This document shows positions 17,901 to 26,457 of a DNA stretch of 30,593 bases, in pieces. A model generated the notes under the pieces. The model had not been told where the DNA came from. It searched no databases and saw only the letters and a list, made by a program, of their open reading frames with translations. Both the position numbers and the translations under genes were made by a program. Origin of the DNA: Flavobacteriales bacterium. Lineage in GTDB: Bacteria > Bacteroidota > Bacteroidia > Flavobacteriales > BACL11. Position 1 is the first letter of the stretch; each line of letters begins with the position of its first letter. The stretch spans positions 1-30,593 of the forward strand of contig JABJNS010000047.1 in NCBI GenBank assembly GCA_018664745.1, read 5' to 3'.

Positions 17901-20294
17901 TCAACTGCTGATGTTATAGATTGGGAGTGGATATTTAGTGATGGGGGAAACTCCTTAATTGCTAATCCGTCTCATTTGTTTACTACTTCAGGAAACTTTG
18001 ATGTTTCATTAGTTGTAACTAATCAATATGGCTGTAAAGATACTTTAGTACAAAATGGATTAATTGATATTGCAGGGCCTATGGGTAGTTTTAGTATTTC
18101 AGATACTTTAGTTTGTAAAAATGAGAGTATTCAGTTTGTTCCTTTAGTGAGTAATACTGATTTTTATTTATGGGATTTTGGAAATGGAATTTTATCTACA
18201 GATAGTTTTCCTACTCTAGTTTACATGGTTGATGGGGTATTTCTTCCAAGCTTAATTGTTGAAAACTCTTCAGGATGTCAGTTTACTATTAATAATTCAG
18301 ATACTATTAGGGTCAAATCAGTTAGTATTGATGCTGGTTTAGATATTGAAATCTGTAAAGGAGAACAAGTTCAGTTAGATGCATTAGGAGATGCTACACA
18401 ATTCTCTTGGACTCCAGCACTTGCTTTGAGTAATCCTAACATTAGTAATCCTATTGCAAATCCGATAACTGATATTATGTATCATATTCATCATTCTGAT
18501 GGAATGTGTGATGCAATTGATTCATTACTTGTATTAGTTCATAATGAAGTACCATCACCAACTTTCACTACTATAAACCATTGTGATGGGGATACAATTC
18601 AGTTTAGTACAAACTCAGGATTAGCAACACCTAACATTGCTTGGGAGTGGAGTTTTGGGTCAAGTGCTCAAAACCCATCACAACAGCTTACTTTAGGAAC
18701 AAACTTAATAGAGTTAATTGCAGTAAATTTAGATAATAATTGTAGTGATACACTTATACAGCAAGTTGAAATATATCCTTTGCCTACTGCTAATTTTGCT
18801 AGCACAGAAGTTTGTTTAGGAGAGTTAACTAATTTTTCAAATATCTCAGGAGGAAATGTAATAAATTGGGAATACAATATGGATGATGGAATTGGAAATT
18901 CATCTTTAGAAAATCCTGATTATATCTATCTAAATGCAGGAACATTTTACCCTAGCTTAATAGTAACTTCTGATTTTGGTTGTACTGATAAATATACTTC
19001 AAAAGTAGAAGTAAACGAGTTGCCTATTGCTGATTTTTCAGTTGAAAATAGCTGTGTAGGAGAAGAAAATGTATTTACTGACGCATCAACAATTTCAAAT
19101 GGAATGATTAGTAGTTGGGAATATGTTTTTGGAGATGGAACTGCAAATGGTACATCTTCAACTGAACAACACGAATATGCATTTCCAGGAACTTATAATG
19201 TAACTTTAAATATTATTTCAGATAAACGCTGTGAAAGCAATATCATTAAAGAAACTAAGGTTTATGATGCTCCTATAGCAGACTTTTCATCTGAGCAGTA
19301 CTGTTTAGGAACACCTACTTACTTTACTGATTTTTCTACCTTAAATACTGGAAATATTGTTAAATGGGAATGGGATTTTGGTGATAATACAGGAGTCGCA
19401 AATTTTGAACATCCAACTTATATGTTTAATAATCCAGGAAATTATAAAGTAAACCTTTTTGCTACAACTGATTTTGGTTGTACTTCAAGATTAGAAAAAA
19501 ATATTACTATTTTTTCCTTACCAATTGCTAATTTTACTACTAATGCAACCGCTTGTTTAGGTGATGAAATTATCTTTTCTGATTTATCAATTAGTGCAAC
19601 TACAGCTCTTCAATCTTGGGAGTGGAATTTAGGGGATGGTACTATTATGGATATTCAAAACCCATCTCATCAATATGATTATGCACAAACTTTTGATGTT
19701 AGTTTATCAGTAGTTTCTGTTGATGGCTGTAAGCATGATACTACTATTTTAAATGCAGTTGAAGTATTTAGTAATCCTGTTGCTGATTTTAGTGCAAGTA
19801 CTCTTTCTGCAACTGAGCTTTCTTCTGAAATAGAATTTTATAATAGTTCATCAGGAGCAACTTTTTACACATGGAATTTTGATAATGGCACTATTTCAAA
19901 TGATGAAAATCCAATTTTTGATTTTGAAGATGTAGGAAGTTATGATCTAAGTCTTCAAGTAGTTTCAGAAAATGGTTGTGTAGATGAAATGATAAAAAAT
20001 ATAAATATTTACCCTGAGTATGCATTATATGCTCCTAATGCTTTTACTCCTAATGGTGATGGAAATAATGATGTTTTTCTTGCAGAAGGGAATGGTGTCA
20101 TAAGTTTTGAAATGCAAGTGTTTGACAGGTGGGGAGGTTTAGTTTTTGAATCTTCTGATATTGAGTATGGTTGGGATGGTATGGATACAAGTTCAAATAA
20201 AGCAAGTACAGGTACATATATGTATCATATTGCACTTTACGATTACAATGGAAAACTTTGGATTTATAATGGTGAACTAAACCTAATGAGGTAA
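14967..20294 (+). CDS. Giant secreted PKD-repeat protein with T9SS type B sorting domain
   Basis: Surface or secreted protein of 1775 residues. The N-terminus has a long basic n-region, then a hydrophobic core LVHLFLILVAMLISSSA and a likely cleavage near SPQVSA. About 19 PKD-like domains of 75-90 residues follow, most with the WDFGDG-type motif and a 'GxYDVTLTV' strand. One non-PKD Ig-like unit sits near nt 18320-18550. The last 90 residues are a gliding-motility-associated C-terminal domain (NAFTPNGDGNNDVF, then FDRWGGLVFES and GTYMYHIALYD), the T9SS type B signal. Every repeat but the first and last carries one early and one late cysteine. Such proteins act as adhesins or surface filaments in Bacteroidota; the ligand here is unknown. 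The gene may read through into the binding protein at 20332, since only 37 bp separate them and no promoter box is seen. Confidence 0.93.
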   Translation: MTLLLLSYLSKNRLSLLKSKLVHLFLILVAMLISSSASPQVSADFTTLSANTGCGSLVVEFQDLSTGSPDTWLWDFGNGNTSTLENPTTIFSNPGIYDITLTVSNAVSNDTEVSIGLIKVYERPVSGLATISPANGCMPLVVDFVDISITINTITNWQWDFGDGGASNFKNPNYEYNSDGEFSVSLIVTDINGCQSLSTKVNFIEVYKVPTADFIADIIFSCNPNELVTFTNNTLGAATYAWDFGDGNTSVIDNPIHNYTFGVYSVMLIAKQGSCTNTLVLNNHIEVGAVLNSDFTVDVNSGCENLLVNFTDITANSPDSWLWDFGDGTTSNLQSPSHIYLNEGSYDVTLTTSIGGQCLNSYTSFGIIEVFANPYIQLNADTTYACTIPFAVQFTDETENAVSWDWDFGNTINSNLENPAVLYANYGSYDVNLTVTNIKGCTQTKDFSSFIEIEKISVNINTTNISGCIPFDANLMDSTSSIRPLVDWSWSFGDGNFSNVQNPVNQYVTAGSFDVNLLVVNDYGCVADSNFINFIKVNKSPQAEFEAAPIISCAGQNIDFFDISTSTASITNWLWDFGDGSISNLQYPMHQYQLTGTYDVTLIAGVDNCIDTFSISNYIEIIEPTAIFTEKYNCDNPLTVKFENFSIGADNIFWDFGDGTFSNQISPVHTYQVKGNYDVTLTVENIITGCTHEFIKSVKLTIPKADFDYLVNPTNFLKDSVGCIPHDVYLTNLSQDWLWYKVIWSDGYVGYSRIDHVFTNPGVFDVTMIVTDIHGCKDTMTRTNMYRIADVTADFEITNVLGCDSMLVDFEDLSIPASTVVWDFGDASANSSLNFPQHIYYAEGFYDVTLYAESTDGCKDTLERIEYIQFQYPVADFSSNIQGICPDDVVQFNNFSEGIGISSLWNFGDGTQSVQENPLHSFALNGMYDISILITDSFGCSNNMILPQHIEVLEPTADFITTGVSSNCPPLISNFTNLSTADVIDWEWIFSDGGNSLIANPSHLFTTSGNFDVSLVVTNQYGCKDTLVQNGLIDIAGPMGSFSISDTLVCKNESIQFVPLVSNTDFYLWDFGNGILSTDSFPTLVYMVDGVFLPSLIVENSSGCQFTINNSDTIRVKSVSIDAGLDIEICKGEQVQLDALGDATQFSWTPALALSNPNISNPIANPITDIMYHIHHSDGMCDAIDSLLVLVHNEVPSPTFTTINHCDGDTIQFSTNSGLATPNIAWEWSFGSSAQNPSQQLTLGTNLIELIAVNLDNNCSDTLIQQVEIYPLPTANFASTEVCLGELTNFSNISGGNVINWEYNMDDGIGNSSLENPDYIYLNAGTFYPSLIVTSDFGCTDKYTSKVEVNELPIADFSVENSCVGEENVFTDASTISNGMISSWEYVFGDGTANGTSSTEQHEYAFPGTYNVTLNIISDKRCESNIIKETKVYDAPIADFSSEQYCLGTPTYFTDFSTLNTGNIVKWEWDFGDNTGVANFEHPTYMFNNPGNYKVNLFATTDFGCTSRLEKNITIFSLPIANFTTNATACLGDEIIFSDLSISATTALQSWEWNLGDGTIMDIQNPSHQYDYAQTFDVSLSVVSVDGCKHDTTILNAVEVFSNPVADFSASTLSATELSSEIEFYNSSSGATFYTWNFDNGTISNDENPIFDFEDVGSYDLSLQVVSENGCVDEMIKNINIYPEYALYAPNAFTPNGDGNNDVFLAEGNGVISFEMQVFDRWGGLVFESSDIEYGWDGMDTSSNKASTGTYMYHIALYDYNGKLWIYNGELNLMR

Positions 20295-20311
20295 TTTTAA
20301 ATACTTAAATT

Positions 20312-20355
20312 AGCCGACTTAAAACTAAATTATGAAGTGGAAAGTCGGCTTTTTT
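20312..20355 (+). terminator. Terminator-like hairpin enclosing the start codon of the downstream gene
   Basis: A perfect 9-bp stem, AGCCGACTT at 20312-20320 with its complement at 20342-20350, is followed by six T (20350-20355). The 21-nt loop holds the ATG at 20332. It lies 17 bp after the PKD gene stop, so it may terminate that transcript. The 3' arm and T run also encode residues 4-8 of the next protein's signal peptide. A regulatory (attenuator-like) role is possible. Confidence 0.7.
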
Positions 20356-21891
20356 ATTATTATTCTATTTTCTGCCTGTAGACAGCAGTATAATAATGAT
20401 GAATTTACTATATTTAAATATAATGAGTCAGCAACAATAGCTACTCTAGATCCTACTTTTGCTAAGGACCAAGCTACAATTTGGGCAACTAATCAACTAT
20501 TTAACGGTTTAGTGCAGTTAGATAGTAAGTTGAATGTTAAGCCTTCTATTGCTAAAAGTTGGCAAATCTCTGATGATGCTTTAGCGTATACTTTTTTTCT
20601 GAGAAATGATGTAGTTTTTCATGATGATGAATTATTTGAAAACGGAAAAGGAAGAAAGGTAATTGCACAAGATTTTGAATACTCATTCAACCGATTATTA
20701 AATAAAAATTTAGCAGCTCCTGGAGCTTGGGTTTTGTCAAATGTGAAAAGCTTTAAGGCTATAAACGATTCAGTTTTTAGCATAAAACTAATAACTCCTT
20801 TTCCTGCATTTTTATCTTTGTTGAGCATGCAATACTGTTCTGTTGTTCCAAAGGAAATTGTAGAAAAAAGAGATTTTAACAGAGAGCCAATTGGTACAGG
20901 TCCTTTTCAATTTCAATTATGGGAAGATGGTGTAAAACTAGTGCTTAGAAAAAATGCTAACTATTTTGAGAATGAGGAAGGGGAACAGTTACCTTATTTG
21001 GATGCAGTAGCCATTACTTTTATAAAGGATAAACAATCTGCTTTTTTACAATTTATACAAGGGAAGTTGGATTTTATCTCAGGAATTGATGCGAGTTATA
21101 AAGATGAAATTTTAACCAATACTGGAGAGTTACAAGAAAAATACAAAGCAATAGTAGCTTTACAATCACAGCCTTATTTGAATACAGAATACCTTGGGTT
21201 TTTAATGGATAACCCTTTGCCATTGGAAGTCAGACAAGCTATCAATTATGGTTTTGATAGAGTTAAGATGCTTAAATATCTCAGAAATAATATCGGCACA
21301 CCAGCAGTAAATGGATTTGTTCCTAAGGGACTTCCTTCTTTTTCTGAAGAGCTAATGGGCTATAACTATAATCTTGAGAAAGCAATAGAGCTTATTGCTA
21401 TTAGCGATTTTGATATTCAGCAAGAAATTATTCTTTCTACTACTTCTTCATATTTAGATTTGTGCGAGTATATTCAAAATCAATTGCAAGAAATTGGCTT
21501 GAATGTAAGGGTAGAAGTAAATCCTCCTTCAACTCATAGGCAGTTGGTGGCAACTTCAAAACTCAACTTTTTTAGAGGAAGCTGGATTGCCGATTATCCT
21601 GATGCAGAGAATTACCTATCTCTTTTTTACAGTAAGAATTTTTGCCCAAACGGACCCAACTACACGCATTTTAAGAATAAGGAATTTGATGCTTTATATG
21701 AAAATGCACTTTCAGAAATTAATGTTGAAACTAGACAGGCCTATTATCAAAAAATGGACAAACTGATTATTGAAAGTGCTGTTGTGGTGCCTTTGTACTA
21801 TGATAGAGTATTGCGTTTTACGAATAAAAGCATTACGGGATTTGAAAGTAATGCTATGAATTTACTTGATTTAAAAAGAGTGAGGAAGTAA
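20332..21891 (+). CDS. Orphan oligopeptide-type ABC substrate-binding lipoprotein (SBP family 5)
   Basis: Extracytoplasmic solute-binding lipoprotein of 519 residues, close to the family's usual length. The signal peptide MKWKVGFFIIILFSAC has its lipobox Cys at 16. Family 5 features include TLDPTFAKDQATIWATNQLF, the 'GLVQLD...VKPSIAKSW' segment, IAQDFEYSFNRLL, REPIGTGPFQF, and near the C-terminus GSWIADYPDAENYLSLFYS. No permease or ATPase gene is nearby, so it must work with a transporter encoded elsewhere, possibly the importer at 1885-4693, or act as a sensor. It differs clearly from the binding protein at 108 and is not a recent duplicate. The start codon lies inside a hairpin loop (20312-20350) and no TAnnTTTG box lies between it and the PKD gene. 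Confidence 0.9.
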   Translation: MKWKVGFFIIILFSACRQQYNNDEFTIFKYNESATIATLDPTFAKDQATIWATNQLFNGLVQLDSKLNVKPSIAKSWQISDDALAYTFFLRNDVVFHDDELFENGKGRKVIAQDFEYSFNRLLNKNLAAPGAWVLSNVKSFKAINDSVFSIKLITPFPAFLSLLSMQYCSVVPKEIVEKRDFNREPIGTGPFQFQLWEDGVKLVLRKNANYFENEEGEQLPYLDAVAITFIKDKQSAFLQFIQGKLDFISGIDASYKDEILTNTGELQEKYKAIVALQSQPYLNTEYLGFLMDNPLPLEVRQAINYGFDRVKMLKYLRNNIGTPAVNGFVPKGLPSFSEELMGYNYNLEKAIELIAISDFDIQQEIILSTTSSYLDLCEYIQNQLQEIGLNVRVEVNPPSTHRQLVATSKLNFFRGSWIADYPDAENYLSLFYSKNFCPNGPNYTHFKNKEFDALYENALSEINVETRQAYYQKMDKLIIESAVVVPLYYDRVLRFTNKSITGFESNAMNLLDLKRVRK

Positions 21892-21914
21892 ACTCTAGAT
21901 ATTAATACAATTAC

Positions 21915-21922
21915 TATTTTTG
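21915..21922 (+). promoter_or_regulatory. -7 promoter box of pheT
   Basis: TATTTTTG matching TAnnTTTG, 19 nt before the pheT ATG at 21942, the same spacing as sucC. No clear -33 TTTG. Confidence 0.65.
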
Positions 21923-21941
21923 CTGAAATTCAATTTACACC

Positions 21942-24365
21942 ATGAACATATCATACAACTGGCTTAAAAATTATTTAGATCTTAATCTTCCTGCTCAGGA
22001 AATCTCTCAACTATTAACCGATACAGGATTAGAGGTAGAGGGAATAACAGAAGTGGAAAGCGTAAAAGGAGGTTTGAAAGGTGTTGTAATTGGAGAGGTA
22101 ATGTCAAAAGTTCAACATCCTAATGCTGACAGATTATCAGTTACAACTGTTAATGTTGGAGAAGGTGAGACAATACAAATTGTTTGTGGAGCGCCTAATG
22201 TTGCAGTTGGTCAAAAAGTGCCAGTAGCTACTGTAGGTACTCTACTTTATGATGGTGATGAATCTTTCAAAATAAAGAAAGGAAAGATAAGAGGAGAAGC
22301 ATCTTTGGGTATGATTTGTGCAGAAGATGAATTAGGACTTGGAAAAGGACATGATGGAATTATGGTTTTGGAAGAAAATGCTATTGTTGGTACTCCAGCA
22401 GTTGAGTATTTTAAGTTAGAATCTGATATAGTATTTGAGATTGGCTTAACACCAAATCGTTCGGATGCTATGGGACACATTGGTGTGGCTCGTGATTTAA
22501 TGACTGTTTTAAATCATAAAGGAAATAAGTTGCAAATGTGTAAGCCTTCAACTAAGGATTTTAAGGTTGATAATACGAATGGAACTATTGCTGTTGAAGT
22601 GGCAGATGCTGATTTATGCCCTAGATATTCTGGAGTAAGCATTAGCGGAATTAAGGTTGATAATTCTCCTGAGTGGTTACAAAACAAGCTAAAAGCAATT
22701 GGGATAACGCCAACTAATAATGTGGTGGATATTACCAATTATGTATTGCATGAAATAGGACAACCTTTACATCCTTTTGATGCTGATAAAATTGAAGGAA
22801 ATAAGGTAGTGGTAGCTACCGTAAATGATAAAACAAAGTTCACTACTTTGGACGAGCAAGAAAGAGAACTTTCTGCTGCTGATTTAATGATTTCAGATGC
22901 TAAAAAACCAATGTGTATTGCAGGTGTTTTTGGAGGTTTGGAATCAGGAGTATCTGAAAAAACAACTAGCATATTTTTAGAATCGGCTTATTTTAACCCA
23001 GTAAGTGTGCGTAAAACAGCAAAACGACACAATTTAAGCACTGATGCTTCTTTTCGTTTTGAAAGAGGGTGTGACCCAAATAGTACAGTTTATGCTTTGA
23101 AAAGAGCAGCTTTATTAATTCAAGAAATTTGTGGAGGAACAATTTCTTCAGAAGTAATTGATATTTATCCAAATAAAATTGAGCACTTTTCGGTAGAATT
23201 GACTTATGCTAAGATGGATAATTTAATAGGAGAAAAAATAGATAGGGAAGTGGTGAAAGCTATCCTTATAGATTTAGAGATTGAGATTTCAAAAGAAAAC
23301 CCTGATGGATTGAGTTTGTTAGTGCCTCCTTTCCGTGCTGATGTGCAGAGAGAGGTGGATGTGATTGAGGAGATATTAAGAATTTACGGATTCAATACAG
23401 TTGCTATTCCAGCAAAATTAAATACTACAATTTCACATGCTGATGGCGTAAATCCTGAAGATGTTAGAAATATAATTTCTGATTTACTATCTAGTACAGG
23501 TTTTAATGAAGCCATGAATAATTCCTTGACTAAAGGAAAATATACTGCTTTAATTCCTGAATTGGATATGGAACAAAATGTAGAAATACTAAATCCTTTG
23601 TCGCAGGATTTGAATGTAATGCGTCAGTCGCTTTTGTTTAGTGGTTTGGAAAATATTGCTTACAATCAGAATAGAAGAAATGCTGATATTAAGTTTTATG
23701 AATTTGGAAAAACCTATCATAAAACAGAAGAAGGAAATGAAGAAGATCAGCATTTACAAATTTTAGTTAGTGGTAGAAAAGTTTCTGAAAATTGGGATAC
23801 AAATGCTGGTATTGCCGATTTCTACTTTATAAAAGAAAAAGTAGAGCATATCCTAAGTAGGTTAGGGGTGAAGAAAATAAAATCAGAAGCAATTAATACA
23901 CATGGTTTTTCTGATGGACTTATGTATAAGTTCAAAAAGAAAAGAATGGTTTGTTTTGGAAAATTAAACACTAAGTTATGCAAATCATTTGGCGTAAAAT
24001 CAACTGTTTATGCTGCTGATTTTAACTGGGACTTAATCTTAGAACTAGCTAGATATGCTAAAATAAAATACCAAGAAGTTTCTAAGTTTCCATCTGTAAG
24101 AAGGGATTTATCATTATTAATTGACAAATCAGTTTCCTTTGCTGAACTAAAGAAAATTGCTACTGCAACTGACAATAAAATACTGAAATCAGTAAATTTA
24201 TTTGATGTGTATGAGGGTGATAAATTACCTAATGGTAAAAAATCTTATGCATTATCCTTTATTATGGCAGATGAAACAAAAACTTTAACCGATAAATATG
24301 TGGATAAGGTAATGGATAAACTAATGAAATCTTTTACTGATAAAGCAGGAGCAGAGATTAGGTAA
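21942..24365 (+). CDS. pheT: Phenylalanyl-tRNA synthetase beta subunit
   Basis: Beta subunit of the cytoplasmic alpha2-beta2 enzyme that charges tRNA-Phe; 807 residues, normal length. The start MNISYNWLKNYLD is typical. A tRNA-binding OB domain follows (about 40-150, with HPNADRLSVTTVNVG and IVCGAPNV), then the B3/B4 editing region (about 210-385, with YVLHEIGQPLHPFDADKI and RFERGCDP), B5 (about 405-480), a catalytic-like core, and the FDX-ACB anticodon-binding domain at the end (KFPSVRRDLSLLID onward). All parts are intact. pheS is not in the window; separate pheS and pheT loci are common in Bacteroidota. The stop codon abuts the stop of the convergent SRPBCC gene with no base between and no terminator. 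Confidence 0.97.
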   Translation: MNISYNWLKNYLDLNLPAQEISQLLTDTGLEVEGITEVESVKGGLKGVVIGEVMSKVQHPNADRLSVTTVNVGEGETIQIVCGAPNVAVGQKVPVATVGTLLYDGDESFKIKKGKIRGEASLGMICAEDELGLGKGHDGIMVLEENAIVGTPAVEYFKLESDIVFEIGLTPNRSDAMGHIGVARDLMTVLNHKGNKLQMCKPSTKDFKVDNTNGTIAVEVADADLCPRYSGVSISGIKVDNSPEWLQNKLKAIGITPTNNVVDITNYVLHEIGQPLHPFDADKIEGNKVVVATVNDKTKFTTLDEQERELSAADLMISDAKKPMCIAGVFGGLESGVSEKTTSIFLESAYFNPVSVRKTAKRHNLSTDASFRFERGCDPNSTVYALKRAALLIQEICGGTISSEVIDIYPNKIEHFSVELTYAKMDNLIGEKIDREVVKAILIDLEIEISKENPDGLSLLVPPFRADVQREVDVIEEILRIYGFNTVAIPAKLNTTISHADGVNPEDVRNIISDLLSSTGFNEAMNNSLTKGKYTALIPELDMEQNVEILNPLSQDLNVMRQSLLFSGLENIAYNQNRRNADIKFYEFGKTYHKTEEGNEEDQHLQILVSGRKVSENWDTNAGIADFYFIKEKVEHILSRLGVKKIKSEAINTHGFSDGLMYKFKKKRMVCFGKLNTKLCKSFGVKSTVYAADFNWDLILELARYAKIKYQEVSKFPSVRRDLSLLIDKSVSFAELKKIATATDNKILKSVNLFDVYEGDKLPNGKKSYALSFIMADETKTLTDKYVDKVMDKLMKSFTDKAGAEIR

Positions 24366-24887
24366 TTACTGTTGTTCAGCAAAATCTTTAAACTGATCAG
24401 ACCATTTCTGTCCTTGTTTTTTGAACATATTGGGGAAAAGATGCATCATAACTTTGGCAGGCCAAAAATTAACTTGAAAATAATCTATCTCTGCAGTCCA
24501 AAGGGTAGTGTTTTCATCAATAGCTGTAAACTTGGAATGCATGGTATTGTGCATGTGTTTGTGCTCTATCAATACTTTGTGTTCATGGGGTAAATTAGTC
24601 AACTGAATAGTTTCGGTTAGCTCCATAATATCTTTATTGAAATCTAATTTTATAAGAGAAATTGCTCCAACTTCTCCGTCATTACCGCTTAATAATTCCT
24701 TGCTGATAAAACCATCTTGCCAATGTTTGTAGTTGTTTTTATCTTTCCATAGAGCAACTGTCTTTGCTAAGGGTTGATTGATGCGAATACTTGCAGTAAA
24801 TTTCATAGGTTTATGTTTTGAACTTCCTAAATAAGATAAAAATAGGAGGGTTACAATTAGGATTGAGAGTAGGAGTTTTTTTATCAT
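24366..24887 (-). CDS. SRPBCC-like protein with N-terminal membrane anchor or signal
   Basis: A 173-residue protein. Residues 1-21 (MIKKLLLSILIVTLLFLSYL) form one hydrophobic segment without a lipobox, either an anchor or an uncleaved signal. The remainder resembles the START/polyketide-cyclase (SRPBCC) fold: ASIRINQPLAKTVALWKD near the start, NYKHWQDGF, a stretch of strands with LTNLPHEHKVLIEHKH, and a C-terminal helix WSDQFKDFAEQQ. Such proteins bind hydrophobic small molecules, but no ligand can be inferred here. It starts 24 bp after the FAD dehydrogenase stop and has its own TAGTTTTG box 4 nt before ATG, so it may be transcribed from two promoters. The family call is from pattern alone and moderately certain. 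Confidence 0.75.
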   Translation of the reverse strand: MIKKLLLSILIVTLLFLSYLGSSKHKPMKFTASIRINQPLAKTVALWKDKNNYKHWQDGFISKELLSGNDGEVGAISLIKLDFNKDIMELTETIQLTNLPHEHKVLIEHKHMHNTMHSKFTAIDENTTLWTAEIDYFQVNFWPAKVMMHLFPNMFKKQGQKWSDQFKDFAEQQ

Positions 24888-24891
24888 TTCA

Positions 24892-24909
24892 CAAAACTAA
24901 GCAAAATTA
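24892..24909 (-). promoter_or_regulatory. -7 boxes of the SRPBCC-like gene
   Basis: Two minus-strand TAnnTTTG matches: TAGTTTTG at 24892-24899, exactly 4 nt before ATG (24887), and TAATTTTG at 24902-24909, 14 nt before it. The near box predicts a leaderless mRNA. Both fit in the 24-bp gap to the upstream gene. Confidence 0.6.
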
Positions 24910-24911
24910 TT

Positions 24912-26453
24912 TTAACATTTATCGGCACACTTTGCACCATCAATGGCTGCACTTATAATTCCTCCTGCATATCCTGCACCTTCTCCACATGGGTACAGCC
25001 CTTTTATTTGTGGGTGTTCTAGTGTTTTTCTATCTCTAGGAATACGAACAGGAGAGGAGGTTCTGCTTTCAGGAGCGTGTACTACTGCTTCATTGGTAAA
25101 GTAGCCTTTCATATGTTCTCCCATTTGCCTGAGTCCTTCTTGTATGTTTTCTCCAACAAAATCAGGTAATATAGTATTAATTACTGCTGAAGTTGTGCCA
25201 GGAATATAAGAGGTTTTTGGGATGTCAGTCGATAAAATATTATTGGTATAATCCACTAACCTTTGTGCAGGTACTTTTTGAGTTTCACCCCCTAGTTTCC
25301 AAGCATTTTGTTCTATTTCCTTTTGGAATTGCATTCCTGCTAAAGGTCCGTATTTTTCATATTTAGCAAAATCCTCTAGTTTCAGTTCCATTACTATCCC
25401 AGAATTGGATGTTGGGTAATCCCTCTTGGAAGGCGACCAACCATTGGTTACTACTTCTCCTGGACTTGTGGCACAAGGAGCTATAATTCCCCCAGGACAC
25501 ATGCAAAAAGAATAAATTCCTCTACCTTTCACCTGCTTAACAATAGAATAGGGTGCAGGAGGTAAAAATTCTCCTCTTGCTTCACATTTGTATTGTATTT
25601 GGTCAATCAACTCTTGAGTATGCTCCACTCTTACACCAAGTGCAAAAGCTTTTGCCTCAATAGCGATTTCTTTTTTATGTAGTAATTCAAATATATCACG
25701 AGCTGAATGTCCTGTAGCTAAGATGATTTTACTGGCTTCAATACGATTCCCGTTTTGTAATTCTACTCCTTTTACTGCATTATTTTTGATAAGGATATCG
25801 GTTACTCTGCTATCAAAAATTACCTCACCACCATACTGAACAATCGTTTCACGAATGGCTTGTATAATTTTGGGTAATTTATTTGTACCTATATGAGGAT
25901 GAGCATTTACCCTAATTTCAGGAGTAGCACCATGTTGTACTAATATATCTAGAATTTTATTTACATCTCCTCTTTTTTTGGAGCGAGTATATAATTTTCC
26001 ATCTGAATAAGTTCCCGCACCACCTTCTCCAAAACAATAATTGGAATCCTCATTTACTATATGATTTTTAGTGAGATTAGCTAAATCTCTTCTTCTAGCT
26101 CTAACATCCTTTCCTCTTTCTAAAATAATAGGTTTTAGACCCTTTTCTATTAGCTTTAATGCGGCAAAAAGTCCTGCTGGTCCTGCACCAATAATAATGA
26201 CTTCATCTTTAGCAGTTACATCCTTGTATTCAGGAATATCCTCTTCTTTTTTAATAAATTTCTCTTTAATGTAAACATCAATCCTAAGGTTAATTTTAGT
26301 TACTCTTTGCCTTGCGTCAATTGATCGTTTTAAAATCTCAATATGCTGGATGTCTTTTTCAGAAATATTTAATTCTTGGGCTATTGTACTTTTAAGTAGG
26401 TTTTTTGTTGCTGCTACTTCAGGAAGTACTTGTAGTTGTAGGGTATTTATCAC
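24912..26453 (-). CDS. Uncharacterised FAD-dependent dehydrogenase (COG2509 type)
   Basis: Cytoplasmic flavoprotein of 513 residues. An N-terminal domain (about 1-80) with IEILKRSIDARQR precedes the Rossmann fold, whose GAGPAG is at 89-94 (EVIIIGAGPAGLFAALKLIE), followed by ILERG. FGEGGAGTYSDGKLYTR, GHSARDIFELLH and the C-terminal GLYPCGEGAGYAGGIISAA are all typical of this dehydrogenase group, whose substrate is not known. Translation is taken to begin at a GTG at 26453. No ATG occurs near the start, the next residues (INTLQLQVLPE) match the family start, and a TATTTTTG box ends 4 nt upstream. It is divergent from the DUF4294 gene and may be cotranscribed with the SRPBCC gene downstream. Confidence 0.9.
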   Translation of the reverse strand: MINTLQLQVLPEVAATKNLLKSTIAQELNISEKDIQHIEILKRSIDARQRVTKINLRIDVYIKEKFIKKEEDIPEYKDVTAKDEVIIIGAGPAGLFAALKLIEKGLKPIILERGKDVRARRRDLANLTKNHIVNEDSNYCFGEGGAGTYSDGKLYTRSKKRGDVNKILDILVQHGATPEIRVNAHPHIGTNKLPKIIQAIRETIVQYGGEVIFDSRVTDILIKNNAVKGVELQNGNRIEASKIILATGHSARDIFELLHKKEIAIEAKAFALGVRVEHTQELIDQIQYKCEARGEFLPPAPYSIVKQVKGRGIYSFCMCPGGIIAPCATSPGEVVTNGWSPSKRDYPTSNSGIVMELKLEDFAKYEKYGPLAGMQFQKEIEQNAWKLGGETQKVPAQRLVDYTNNILSTDIPKTSYIPGTTSAVINTILPDFVGENIQEGLRQMGEHMKGYFTNEAVVHAPESRTSSPVRIPRDRKTLEHPQIKGLYPCGEGAGYAGGIISAAIDGAKCADKC

Positions 26454-26457
26454 GGCT

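Noticed and set aside
14967..20294. CRISPR-like or satellite repeats in the PKD gene
   Set aside because: Repetition is at protein-domain level; no constant DNA repeat with unique spacers is present.
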